NCBI RefSeq assembly: GCF_009746625.1
Contig: NZ_VWXL01000052.1
Span: forward strand, 62,001-126,000
Direction of reading: 5' to 3'
Source: Caproicibacter fermentans
GTDB taxonomy: Bacteria > Bacillota > Clostridia > Oscillospirales > Acutalibacteraceae
Length of the DNA: 64,000 bases
This document shows positions 52,514-60,540 of the stretch, one piece after another (position 1 is the stretch's first letter; every line of letters starts with the position of its first letter). The notes beneath the pieces are model-generated. The model did not search any database, was not told the DNA's origin, and saw nothing but the letters and a program-made list of their open reading frames with translations. A program made the position numbers and the translations under genes.

Positions 52514-53011
52514 TTATTCCGAGAAAAACATACTCTTAAGATATCCTTTGCCGGTCTCCGTTTTAAAAACCCGTTCCAAAGCCGACCGGGCCGCCTCCCG
52601 CGTGCAGCCGTCCTCATACAGGTTGACGAGGAAGTCCGCTTCCACCAGAATCTGATAATCGATTCCGTCGATTCCGTCATAGGTATGGTGATGCCCGATC
52701 AGGTAGCAGACCCGGTCCGTAAATTCAGTCGGCAGGTCGAACGGTTTTAGAAGCTCCCGCGCCGCCGGAGGACCTTCCAGTTCCTGATAGCGGCCCGCGG
52801 AGGAGCCGTATTTCCGCTCGCTCTCATGGATGCCGATGTCGTGAAGCACCGCCGCGGCCTCCAAAATCTTGCGCTGCGCCGGAGAGAGGCGTTCTTCCCC
52901 GCCGATGGCCTTGGAAAACGCATAAACCTTCAGCGCGTGATGGATTCGTCTGGGGTCGCCCGCGTTGTAGCGGATCATTTCCGAAATCAAGCGCGAAACG
53001 GAGTATTCCAT
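52514..53011 (-). CDS. HD domain phosphohydrolase
   Basis: 165 residues. HHALKVYAFSKAIGG (His of HD motif), AAAVLHDIGIHESERKYGS (HD dyad, His-Asp), LIGHHHTYDGIDGIDYQILVEADFLVNLYED (further His and Asp). The complete metal-binding set suggests an active phosphohydrolase. Substrate unknown; not GGDEF-linked. Followed by its terminator. Confidence 0.9.
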   Translation of the reverse strand: MEYSVSRLISEMIRYNAGDPRRIHHALKVYAFSKAIGGEERLSPAQRKILEAAAVLHDIGIHESERKYGSSAGRYQELEGPPAARELLKPFDLPTEFTDRVCYLIGHHHTYDGIDGIDYQILVEADFLVNLYEDGCTREAARSALERVFKTETGKGYLKSMFFSE

Positions 53012-53041
53012 GAGATGACCTCCCGTTTAATCCAAGCCGGC

Positions 53042-53704
53042 TTACTTTCTGGCGCCCAGGGTCTTCAGCAGAGTTCTTTCGCTGCTGCCGTCGCAGACCG
53101 CGACGATTTCATCGTTCGGAAGAAAGGAAGTCAGGCCGTTCGGGATAATCAGCGTTTCGTTGCGCACGATGGAAATGATCAGCGAGCCGTTCGGCAGGGT
53201 CAGGTCGCGCAGCGTGACGCCTTTGAGCGCCGTGTCTTCCGGCAGCTTGAGCGCGCTGATGGACGCCCGCCCTTTGTTCAGCGTGGCCAGCAGGTGCATC
53301 TGGGCGCTGTCGACTTCCTGCTCAATCATATTGGTGATGATCTCCGTGCTGCTCACGGCGATATCCGGGCCGAGCTTGCGCAGCGCGTCCAGGTTGCGGG
53401 GGTCGTTGTTCCTTGCGATCACCTTTTTGATTTTAAATTCCTTTTTTGCAAGCTGAGAAGCGACAAGGTTGTCCTGGTCGCTTCCGGTTACGGCGATAAA
53501 GCAGTCCGCGCTTTTCGCGCCGGCTTCTTCCAGCGCGTCCAGCTCGGTGCCGTCGCCGAAAATTACCTCGGCGTCAAGGTCGTTGGCGAGGCGGGTGCAT
53601 TTCACCTTGTCCTTTTCAATCAGTTTGACGGTGTATTTCCGTTCCAGCATGTTGCGCGCAATCTGGTTGCCCAGTTTGCCGCCGCCGACAATGATGATCT
53701 TCAT
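53042..53704 (-). CDS. RCK/TrkA-family K+ transport regulator, copy 2
   Basis: 220 residues, one KTN/TrkA_N Rossmann domain (IIIVGGGKLGNQIARNMLERKYTVKLIEKD) plus a C-terminal RCK_C domain (about 137-215). Regulates a KtrB/TrkH-type potassium channel by binding nucleotides. Downstream of the 53722 paralogue by 17 bases, so an operon of two regulator subunits. No channel subunit is next to it in the window. Confidence 0.92.
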   Translation of the reverse strand: MKIIIVGGGKLGNQIARNMLERKYTVKLIEKDKVKCTRLANDLDAEVIFGDGTELDALEEAGAKSADCFIAVTGSDQDNLVASQLAKKEFKIKKVIARNNDPRNLDALRKLGPDIAVSSTEIITNMIEQEVDSAQMHLLATLNKGRASISALKLPEDTALKGVTLRDLTLPNGSLIISIVRNETLIIPNGLTSFLPNDEIVAVCDGSSERTLLKTLGARK

Positions 53705-53721
53705 CAGAAATCCTCCTTCGG

Positions 53722-54348
53722 TCAGTCGATCACGGACGCAAGGACGACCCGGTCGCCCTCTTCCAGAACCGGATTTTCATTGCCGCCCCGGCACAGAGTC
53801 ATCTGACCGTCGGAGGCAATGACCCCGAAGATCACTTCGCCGTCGTCTTTGGGGACTTCGGAAAGCCGGATGCCGTCGTGCGCATAATCAACCTCTTTAA
53901 TGTGGAACGTTGCGGTGGAGGTTCCGAGCGTCACGGTTTTCGATTCCCACGGAAGCGTCAGCGCGGTCGAGATGGCGTCCCCCGCCAGCTTGGTCGGGCA
54001 GACCGTTTTCAGGCCGAAGCTCTTGAACACATTTTCGCGCAGGGGGTCCGAAATGCGGGCCACCACGTTGTCGATCCCGAAAAATTCCCGCGCCATCTGT
54101 GAAACCGTGATATTCAGGTTGTCGTCCGGCGTAACGACCGCCATGGCGTCGCAGCCTTCCACGCCGGCGTTGCGCAGAGCCTTGATGTCCATCGGCATCC
54201 CGACGATGGTGATGCCGCTGAAATCTTTTTTCAGATTGTGAAAAGAGTCCGGGTCGGCGTCCACAACGGTCACGTCGTGCCCCTGTTCGTCCAGAATTCC
54301 GGCAAGCCTTGAACCGAGGCGCCCACAGCCGATGACAAGTACGTTCAC
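53722..54348 (-). CDS. RCK/TrkA-family K+ transport regulator, copy 1
   Basis: 208 residues: VLVIGCGRLGSRLAGILDEQGHDVTVVDADPDSF nucleotide fold, then a C-terminal RCK_C domain (about 125-208: TATFHIKEVDYAHDGIRLSEV). First gene of the pair. Related but clearly distinct from the second copy, as in other Clostridia where two different RCK proteins share one channel. Confidence 0.92.
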   Translation of the reverse strand: MNVLVIGCGRLGSRLAGILDEQGHDVTVVDADPDSFHNLKKDFSGITIVGMPMDIKALRNAGVEGCDAMAVVTPDDNLNITVSQMAREFFGIDNVVARISDPLRENVFKSFGLKTVCPTKLAGDAISTALTLPWESKTVTLGTSTATFHIKEVDYAHDGIRLSEVPKDDGEVIFGVIASDGQMTLCRGGNENPVLEEGDRVVLASVID

Positions 54349-54458
54349 TGATGCTCTCCCCCTGTATTTATGAATGCTTTATCAAAATCCCCGCCGCAAA
54401 AGTATCGCGTGAAACGCTGAGCCGTCCGGGGAAAGGAAAAATCACCGGGAATATGACC

Positions 54459-54496
54459 GCAGGCGGGTTATAAAAACCCGCCTGCCTTTTTCAATT
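54459..54496 (+). terminator. terminator-like hairpin between trkA and tRNA
   Basis: GCAGGCGGGTT and AACCCGCCTGC around ATAAA, followed by CTTTTT on the plus strand. No plus-strand gene precedes it. Orphan. Confidence 0.5.
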
Positions 54497-54499
54497 AGT

Positions 54500-54515
54500 C
54501 CGCCCGGAGGGATTC
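54500..54515. repeat. 16-base copy of the tRNA-Arg 3' end
   Basis: CCGCCCGGAGGGATTC is identical to the acceptor/T-arm end of the tRNA gene at 54607-54622. It lies 107 bases away in the same orientation. Confidence 0.7.
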
Positions 54516-54553
54516 ACCGGCGGAAAGACCGCCGCCGCGCCGCTCTTCGCGAA

Positions 54554-54574
54554 AGAAGTGCCGCGGGCACTTCT
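54554..54574 (-). terminator. hairpin downstream of tRNA-Arg
   Basis: AGAAGTGCC-GCG-GGCACTTCT perfect 9-bp stem on the tRNA's downstream side. T-tract short (TTTCG). Confidence 0.5.
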
Positions 54575-54602
54575 ATCCCACGCGGGATCGGGAAAAAACT
54601 GT

Positions 54603-54679
54603 TGGCCCGCCCGGAGGGATTCGAACCCCCGGCCTTCAGAATCGGAATCTGCTGCGATATCCAGCTTCGCCACGGGCGG
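54603..54679 (-). tRNA. tRNA-Arg (anticodon CCG)
   Basis: Folds fully by eye: acceptor CCGCCCG/CGGGCGG, discriminator G, encoded CCA; D-arm GCGA/TCGC; anticodon loop TTCCGAT with CCG at 34-36 (reads CGG); T-arm GGGGG TTCGAAT CCCTC. One G-A mismatch at the base of the anticodon stem. Confidence 0.95.
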
Positions 54680-54690
54680 ATAACTACTGT

Positions 54691-54718
54691 ATTATAACAC
54701 AGTTGCGGCAAAAGTCAA
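54691..54718 (-). promoter_or_regulatory. tRNA-Arg promoter
   Basis: Minus-strand TTGACT (54713-54718), 16-base spacer, TATAAT (54691-54696), 12 bases before the tRNA 5' end. Confidence 0.85.
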
Positions 54719-54825
54719 ATGCCAAAAAAGAGAAAAGACGCCGCGAATTCAACTTTTCTCATTTTCCCATTCGGAATTCGTATTATAATGGAAGAACGGT
54801 TATGAAAACAGAAAGGAAGCGCCGT

Positions 54826-55755
54826 ATGAAGTATTTTGACCTGCACTGCGACACCGCGACGGAGTGCTATGAGAAAAAGCTGGGTCTGTCGGAAAACGGG
54901 CTGCACATCGATTTGAAAAGGACAAAGCGGTTTGACCTGTGGGCGCAGGTGTTCGCGGTCTTTATCCGCGACGGGCTGCGGGGAGAAGCCGCCTTTCACT
55001 ATTTTCAGGCGGTGGTCAAAAACCTGAAGGAAATGCTGGCCGAAGAAAAAGAAAACGGAGCGCCCGTGCTCTGCCGGGACGGGCGGGAGCTGGAACGGGC
55101 GCGGTCCGGCGGGCGGAACATGGCGCTGCTTTCCATCGAGGGGGCTGCCGCCCTTGGCGGGGAGCTTTCCAATCTTGCGAAAACGCGGGAGGAGGGCGTG
55201 CGGATGATCACGCTCACCTGGAACGGGCCGAACGAGCTGGGGGACGGCTGTATGACCCCGTCTGCGGAGGGGCTTTCCCGGTTCGGAAAAGAGGTCGTGC
55301 GGGAAATGGCAGAGCTCGGCATGGCGGTCGACGTTTCCCATCTGTCGGAAAAAGGTTTCTGGGACGTCGCGCGGCTTGTCAAGGGCCCGTTTGTCGCGAC
55401 ACATTCCGACTCAAAGCACGTCACGGACCACCCGCGGAACCTGACGGACGACCAGTTCCGCGAAATCGCGGGGCGCGGCGGCGTGGTCGGGCTGAACCTG
55501 TTTTCGAAGTTCACCGGCGGCAGCGGCACGGTCGAGGACCTGCTGCGGCACGCGGAGCATTTCCTGAATCTTGGCGGTGAAAAGACGGTCGCCGTAGGGG
55601 CGGACCTGGACGGGTGCCGTCTTGAGGCCGAAGTCCGGGGCATCGGGGACATGGGCCTGCTTTACGACGCGATGCGCGCGAGCTTCGGGGAAAAGCTTGC
55701 GGACGACATCTTTTTCAACAACGCGTACCGGTTCTTTACGCAGAACCTCAAATGA
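54826..55755 (+). CDS. membrane dipeptidase (peptidase M19 family)
   Basis: 309 residues. Zinc-site motifs FDLHCDTATECYE (residues 4-16), LLSIEGAAALGG (Glu), MAVDVSHLSEKGFWDV (His) and ATHSDSKHVTDHPRNLTDDQFREIAGRGGVVGLNLFSKF (His). Renal-dipeptidase-type hydrolase of small peptides. ATG 54826 follows AAAGGA; an upstream ATG at 54802 would add a basic stretch. Head of a two-gene cluster with the Atl-like gene, 28 bases apart. Confidence 0.9.
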   Translation: MKYFDLHCDTATECYEKKLGLSENGLHIDLKRTKRFDLWAQVFAVFIRDGLRGEAAFHYFQAVVKNLKEMLAEEKENGAPVLCRDGRELERARSGGRNMALLSIEGAAALGGELSNLAKTREEGVRMITLTWNGPNELGDGCMTPSAEGLSRFGKEVVREMAELGMAVDVSHLSEKGFWDVARLVKGPFVATHSDSKHVTDHPRNLTDDQFREIAGRGGVVGLNLFSKFTGGSGTVEDLLRHAEHFLNLGGEKTVAVGADLDGCRLEAEVRGIGDMGLLYDAMRASFGEKLADDIFFNNAYRFFTQNLK

Positions 55756-55783
55756 TTCCGGCAAAGACGTGAAAGGAGAAAAA

Positions 55784-56092
55784 ATGGATTCCCGAACGTT
55801 TTATCAGCGCGTTTACCGGATTGTATCGGAAATTCCGGCGGGCAGCGTGATGACCTATGGGCAGATCGCTTTTTACGCGGGGAAGCCGCGCGCGGCGCGT
55901 TTTGTCGGGCGTGCGATGCGCCTTGCGCCGCCGGGCCTGCCCTGCCATCGGGTCGTGGGGAAAAACGGCGCGCTCGCGCCAGCGGAGGCGTTCGGAGGGC
56001 CGGGGGCCCAGCGGGCCCTGCTGGAACGCGAGGGAATCGCTTTTCTGCCCGGAGGACGCGTCAACATGAAAAAGCACTGGTTGCAGGGGTAG
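55784..56092 (+). CDS. MGMT-like (Ada/Ogt DNA-binding fold) protein
   Basis: 102 residues. FYQRVYRIVSEIPAGSVMTYGQIAFYAGKPRAARFVGRAM and GLPCHRVVGKNG carry the alkyltransferase PCHRV motif, with the active-site Cys present; the protein lacks the N-terminal half of full MGMT. YbaZ/Atl-type length, but retention of Cys suggests it may be active. Repairs or flags O6-alkylguanine. The start follows AAAGGAGAA. Confidence 0.85.
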   Translation: MDSRTFYQRVYRIVSEIPAGSVMTYGQIAFYAGKPRAARFVGRAMRLAPPGLPCHRVVGKNGALAPAEAFGGPGAQRALLEREGIAFLPGGRVNMKKHWLQG

Positions 56093-56115
56093 AGCGGGAA
56101 AGAAAGGAATTAAAA

Positions 56116-56214
56116 ATGAATCAGGGGAAGCTTTACAGAAAGATTGCAAAACTGGACGGCGCGGAAATTTTCTATTTGGACACGGACGCAAAGAAACCGG
56201 CGCCAAAACGCTTT
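56116..56214 (+). pseudogene. gene start without an intact gene
   Basis: Strong AAAGGAATTAAAA site and ATG 56116 begin MNQGKLYRKIAKLDGAEIFYLDTDAKKPAPKRF. The open frame then continues only as antisense of the convergent C_GCAxxG gene. Looks like a truncated or replaced gene. Confidence 0.35.
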
Positions 56215-56616
56215 TTAAGCGTTTTTCTCTTTCAGGAATTCTTCAAACGCATCCGCCGCGAGCAGGACGGTGTCAAGACAGCGGGTATCTTCTTTCTTGT
56301 ACTTTTTCGTCAGCTCGCAGCACTCCGTGTCCCCCAGCTTTTCGGTGAATTTTTCCACCAGGGCGGCGCAGCGCTCTTTAAATTCCGGCGTAGCGTGGGC
56401 GCGTTCCTCAATCGTCATTTCGCCGAGGGCGGCGACGCAGGCGCAGAGCGCGCCGCATGCCTTTCCGCAGCCCATTCCGCCGCCGAAACCGCCGATCAGC
56501 TTGAACGATTCTTCCGAAAGGTTCAAACGGTATTCGTCGTCGATCGCGTGCAGCGCCGTTTCCGCGCAGTTGTTGTCTTTTAAAAGGTAATAGTCCCTTA
56601 CCCGGTCTCTCAGCAT
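56215..56616 (-). CDS. C_GCAxxG_C_C family protein
   Basis: 133 residues. NCAETALHAI (residues 16-25), GGGMGCGKACGALCACVAALG (46-66) and DTECCELTKKYKKEDTRCLDTVLLAA contain the cysteine pattern for which the family is named. A putative redox or metal-binding small protein found near flavin or Fe-S enzymes in anaerobes; role unknown. Confidence 0.88.
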   Translation of the reverse strand: MLRDRVRDYYLLKDNNCAETALHAIDDEYRLNLSEESFKLIGGFGGGMGCGKACGALCACVAALGEMTIEERAHATPEFKERCAALVEKFTEKLGDTECCELTKKYKKEDTRCLDTVLLAADAFEEFLKEKNA

Positions 56617-56644
56617 GGAATCATCCTCTTTCTGTTGAAGAAAT

Positions 56645-56670
56645 GCCCGCCCGAAGATTTTCGGACAGGC
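56645..56670 (-). terminator. hairpin after pta
   Basis: GCCTGTCCGA/TCGGGCGGGC stem read on the minus strand, followed by ATTTCTT. It lies 38 bases beyond the pta stop. Confidence 0.6.
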
Positions 56671-56707
56671 ATATCCAGTGGAATTCGGTTTTCATTGCGG
56701 AAAAGGG

Positions 56708-57700
56708 TTACTTGCACTGCGCCTGGACGGCGGTGATGGCGACCACGCCGACGATGTCCTCGGCCTTGCAGCCGCGGGACAGGTCGTTGACCGGCTTGGC
56801 GATGCCCTGCAGGATCGGGCCGTAGGCTTCCGCTTTCGCGAGGCGCTCCACCAGCTTGTAGCCGATGTTGCCGACGTTCAGGTCCGGGAAGATGAGCACG
56901 TTCGCATGGCCCGCGACCTTGCTGCCCGGAGCCTTGGAGGCCGCGACGGCCGGGACCAGGGCGGCGTCCGCCTGCAGCTCGCCGTCCAGCAGAAGATCCG
57001 GCGCTTTTTCCTTCGCCAGCTTCGTCGCCTCGACGACCTTGTCGACCAGCGCGTCCTTGCCGCTGCCCTTGGTGGAGAAGGAAAGCATGGCGACCTTCGG
57101 CTCCGCGCCGACCAGGGACCGGAAGGTTTTGGCGGAAGCGATGGCGATTTCGGAAAGCTCGTCCGCGCTCGGGTTGATGTTCAGGCCGCTGTCCGCGAAG
57201 ATGAACGTGCCGTTCTCGCCGTATTCGCAGTTCGGAACGTTGATGAGGAAGAACGCGGAGACCATTTTCGCGTCCGGAGCGGTGCGGATGATCTGCAGCG
57301 CCGGGCGGAGCGTGTTCGCGGTGGAGTGGCACGCGCCGGAAACCATGCCGTCCGCGACGCCCTTTTTCACCAGCATGACGCCGAAATAGGTTGCGTCCTT
57401 CATGGTTTCGGAGGCTTTTTCCGGGGTCATGCCCTTGGCCTTGCGCATTTCATAAAAGGTGTTGGAGTAATCGTCGTGCAGATCGGTGTTTTCCGGGTCG
57501 ATGATTTTTATACCGGAAAGGTCGGCTCCGTCCGCCGCCTTCCTGATCTCCTCTTCTTTGCCGAGCAGAATCACGTTCGCGATTTTGCGTTTGACTACTT
57601 CGGCGGCAGCCGTGACGACGCGCGGATCGGTACCCTCCGGAAGGACGATCGTCTTTTTGTCGGCGATTGCCTTTTCAATCATCTGATCGATAAAATTCAT
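56708..57700 (-). CDS. pta: phosphate acetyltransferase
   Basis: Interconverts acetyl-CoA and acetyl phosphate, for acetate formation and ATP gain. 330 residues from ATG 57700, the single-domain short Pta type. Motifs: KKTIVLPEGTDPRVVTAAAEVVKRK, FGVMLVKKGVADGMVSGACHSTANTLRPALQIIRT, KVAMLSFSTKGS, ANVLIFPDLNVGNIGYKLVERLAKAEAYGPILQGIAKPVNDLSRGC. An upstream ATG 57712 abuts the ribosome site. The usual partner ackA is not adjacent, so it lies elsewhere. Confidence 0.95.
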   Translation of the reverse strand: MNFIDQMIEKAIADKKTIVLPEGTDPRVVTAAAEVVKRKIANVILLGKEEEIRKAADGADLSGIKIIDPENTDLHDDYSNTFYEMRKAKGMTPEKASETMKDATYFGVMLVKKGVADGMVSGACHSTANTLRPALQIIRTAPDAKMVSAFFLINVPNCEYGENGTFIFADSGLNINPSADELSEIAIASAKTFRSLVGAEPKVAMLSFSTKGSGKDALVDKVVEATKLAKEKAPDLLLDGELQADAALVPAVAASKAPGSKVAGHANVLIFPDLNVGNIGYKLVERLAKAEAYGPILQGIAKPVNDLSRGCKAEDIVGVVAITAVQAQCK

Positions 57701-57935
57701 TGCTTTAGACATCCTCTCTTTGTATCTGAATCGTAATTGGACGTTTGACGTTTTCGCCTGTGCCGGGCAGGATTCTTTGGTTATTATACCTCTTTCCAAC
57801 CGGAAAAAAAAGAAAAGTTAACATTTTAACAGGAAGAAGAACTGTTCCAGACACCTTTTAATTGTCAAGCAAGCATACATAACACAGATCGTTCAGAAGC
57901 TCGTCAAAGAAATGACCGAGATGGATGTGTGATTT

Positions 57936-58523
57936 ATGAAATCTAAAATAGAAGAAATCAAAGAAAAGCTGAAAATTGCGGCGGACAGGAAAGACCTGGT
58001 GGAATGGTACACGCGCAGCGAGGATTCCTTTTGCGCCGGCATTGTCGAAGCACTGGATCAGGAAGGAACCATCCTGAAGGAACTGGACGGCCAGGGCCGG
58101 TGGTGCGGCTATTGCTTTTTTAGACTGGGGGCGATCCGGAATGTTGAAACGGCTACGGATTACCTGAAAAAATTAAAATGTTATCTCGGCTATTGGGAAG
58201 ACCTGGGATTATTCCAAAGCGGCGCTTCAAAACGGGAACCGTCGTTTGATTCCGGACGGAACACGCTGATCGACTTACTGACGGGACAATGCCAGGAAAA
58301 ACATATTATTACCGTGGGGTACTATGAAGAGGAGAATTTGGATACCGGATATGTCTTGGCATTGACGGACCGGCTGCTTTCGCTGAAAACAGTCGATGTT
58401 TCCAGCGGCGGCTTTCTGGAAGTCATAAGAAAACCGCTTGAAGACATTTCGATGATCGAATTCGACAGCATTGATAATATCCTGCTGGAATTTGCGAACC
58501 GAAAGCTCTTTTCGAATAAATAA
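57936..58523 (+). CDS. hypothetical cytosolic protein
   Basis: 195 residues, mixed charged helices and strands. N-terminus MKSKIEEIKEKLKIAADRKDLVEWYTRSEDSFCAGIVEALDQEGTILKELDGQGRWCGYCFFRLGAIRN; later TVGYYEEENLDTGYVLALTDRLLSLKTVD looks like a beta-barrel or Sm-type segment. No family recognised. Ends before a strong terminator. Alone in its unit. Confidence 0.65.
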   Translation: MKSKIEEIKEKLKIAADRKDLVEWYTRSEDSFCAGIVEALDQEGTILKELDGQGRWCGYCFFRLGAIRNVETATDYLKKLKCYLGYWEDLGLFQSGASKREPSFDSGRNTLIDLLTGQCQEKHIITVGYYEEENLDTGYVLALTDRLLSLKTVDVSSGGFLEVIRKPLEDISMIEFDSIDNILLEFANRKLFSNK

Positions 58524-58533
58524 TTTCCATTGT

Positions 58534-58560
58534 GCCCCGCGGCCGCCCGCGGGGCTTTTT
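58534..58560 (+). terminator. intrinsic terminator
   Basis: GCCCCGCGG/CCGCGGGGC perfect 9-bp stem plus TTTTT. Confidence 0.9.
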
Positions 58561-58695
58561 CGCCTAAAACTTCAGGGAATGGAAATAAAAATTGATTCGG
58601 ATTTTATATTGATAAAAGATATACAATCAACTATAATGAAAAGCATGTGTAAGGGAAGGTTTTCAGGGGGAAACAAAACCGAAAGGAGCACCGAT

Positions 58696-59388
58696 ATGAA
58701 TTATTCCGCAGAAGTGGAAAAGATGTGTGTGGTAACAAAGGGGCCGAAGCACGGGCCCGCGCCCATCCCGGAAGAGGGAAAATGGGTCAAGGCCTATGAG
58801 ATTAAAGACCTGTCCGGCCTGACGCACGGCGTGGGCTGGTGCGCGCCGCAGCAGGGCGCCTGCAAGCTGACGCTGAATGTAAAGAACGGCATTGTGCAGG
58901 AGGCGCTGGTCGAAACCCTCGGCTGCTCCGGCATGACGCATTCCGCGGCGATGGCCGCGGAAATCCTGCCGGGCAAGACTTTGCTGGAATGCCTGAACAC
59001 GGACCTTGTTTGCGACGCGATCAACGTCGCGATGCGCGAGCTGTTCAAGCAGCTGGCCTACGGCCGCAGCCAGACGGCGTTTTCCGAGGACGGCCTGCCT
59101 GTCGGCGCCGGCCTCGAAGACCTGGGCAAGGGCCTGCGCTCGCAGATCGGCACCATGTACGGCACCGTGCCGAAGGGCGTTCGCTACCTCGAAATGACGG
59201 AGGGCTATGTGACGAAGCTCGCGCTGGATGAAAACAGCGAAGTGATCGGCTACCAGTTTGTCCGCCTTGGCAAAATGATGGAAGACATCCGCCACGGAGT
59301 CAGCCCGGACGAAGCCTACAAGAAAAATATCGGCCAGTACGGACGCTTCGACGGCGCGGCGAAATATATCGACCCGCGCGAAGAATGA
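58696..59388 (+). CDS. iron-sulfur scaffold-like protein, partner of GGGtGRT
   Basis: 230 residues. HGVGWCAPQQGACKLTLNVKNGIVQEALVETLGCSGMTHSAAMAAEILPGKTLLECLNTDLVCDAINVAMRELF shows the NifU-like pattern with conserved Cys residues (Cys49, Cys55, Cys76, Cys98, Cys105 region). The C-terminus YGRFDGAAKYIDPREE is typical of the neighbour of GGGtGRT genes. ATG 58696 follows GAAAGGAG; sequence upstream is antisense-type filler. Separated from the GGGtGRT gene by 23 bases. Confidence 0.75.
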   Translation: MNYSAEVEKMCVVTKGPKHGPAPIPEEGKWVKAYEIKDLSGLTHGVGWCAPQQGACKLTLNVKNGIVQEALVETLGCSGMTHSAAMAAEILPGKTLLECLNTDLVCDAINVAMRELFKQLAYGRSQTAFSEDGLPVGAGLEDLGKGLRSQIGTMYGTVPKGVRYLEMTEGYVTKLALDENSEVIGYQFVRLGKMMEDIRHGVSPDEAYKKNIGQYGRFDGAAKYIDPREE

Positions 59389-59411
59389 GACCAGTGAGGA
59401 GGACAAACGAA

Positions 59412-60422
59412 ATGGCTAACGATGTAAAATTCGAAAATAAAGAAAGAAGAATGGCCAAAATCGAAAAGTGTCTTGCCGAGTATGGCCTGGGAAGTCTTGA
59501 GGAAGCGCGCGATCTCTGCCTTTCCAAAGGGGTGGACGTCGAAAAAATCGTCAAGGGCGTTCAGCCGATCGCGTTTGACAACGCGGTCTGGGCCTACACC
59601 GTCGGCTGCGCCATCGGTTTGAAGACCGGCGTCGCGAACGCCGCGGAGGCCGCCGAAAAAATCGGCGCGGGCCTGGAATCCTTCACCGTGCCGGGCTCCG
59701 TCGCGGAACAGCGTAAGGTCGGCCTCGGCCACGGAAATCTGGGCGCGATGCTTCTGCGCGACGAGACAAAATGCTTCTGCTTCCTCGCGGGCCACGAATC
59801 CTTCGCGGCGGCGGAAGGCGCGATCGGAATCGCCCGCTCCGCGAACTCCGCCCGCAAGGAGCCGCTCCGCGTCATTCTGAACGGCCTTGGCAAAGACGCG
59901 GCGTACATCATTTCCCGCATCAACGGTTTTACTTATGTCAAAACGGACTTTAATTATTTCGCGGATGAGCTGAAGGTTGTCGAGACCCGCCCGTTCTCGG
60001 ACGGCGAGCGCGCGAAGGTAAAGTGCTACGGCGCGAACGACGTGCGCGAGGGCGTCGCGATCATGCAGGCGGAGGGCGTGGACGTTTCCATCACCGGCAA
60101 CTCCACCAACCCGGTCCGCTTCCAGCATCTTGTCGCGGGCACCTACAAGAAATGGGCGATTGAAAACGGCAAGAAATATTTTTCGGTCGCTTCCGGCGGC
60201 GGTACCGGCCGCACCCTGCACCCGGACAACATGGGAGCGGGCCCCGCTTCCTACGGCCTGACCGATTCGATGGGCAGAATGCACGGCGACGCCCAGTTCG
60301 CCGGCTCCTCCTCCGTGCCGGCGCACGTGGAGATGATGGGCCTGATCGGCATGGGCAACAACCCGATGGTCGGCGCGACGGTCGCCTGCGCGGTCGCCGT
60401 CTACAAGGCGCTGGCGGACTGA
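59412..60422 (+). CDS. GGGtGRT protein
   Basis: 336 residues. The family name comes from the motif SGGGTGRTLHPDN near residue 264, present here, followed by MGAGPASYGLTDSMGRMHGDAQFAGSSSVPAHVEMMGLIGMGNNPMVGATVACAVA. Conserved Lys/Cys/Glu pattern in DETKCFCFLAGHESFAAAEGAIGIARSAN. Function unknown. The constant pairing with the preceding Fe-S-scaffold-like gene suggests a common complex or cofactor role. ATG 59412 follows GAGGAGG. Confidence 0.9.
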   Translation: MANDVKFENKERRMAKIEKCLAEYGLGSLEEARDLCLSKGVDVEKIVKGVQPIAFDNAVWAYTVGCAIGLKTGVANAAEAAEKIGAGLESFTVPGSVAEQRKVGLGHGNLGAMLLRDETKCFCFLAGHESFAAAEGAIGIARSANSARKEPLRVILNGLGKDAAYIISRINGFTYVKTDFNYFADELKVVETRPFSDGERAKVKCYGANDVREGVAIMQAEGVDVSITGNSTNPVRFQHLVAGTYKKWAIENGKKYFSVASGGGTGRTLHPDNMGAGPASYGLTDSMGRMHGDAQFAGSSSVPAHVEMMGLIGMGNNPMVGATVACAVAVYKALAD

Positions 60423-60485
60423 GAAAAAGCATACGGCCGGTCAATTCGGCTGGTTTGGTCCGGGCCGCTGCCATACGGCCCGGCG

Positions 60486-60515
60486 GGAGCATGACGGGGC
60501 GTCATGCTCCTTTTT
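60486..60515 (+). terminator. intrinsic terminator
   Basis: GGAGCATGACG and CGTCATGCTCC around GGG, then five T. Ends the GGGtGRT transcript; it sits 25 bases before the GNAT start. Confidence 0.9.
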
Positions 60516-60540
60516 CATATCGGAAAGACGAGGGAGTCTC

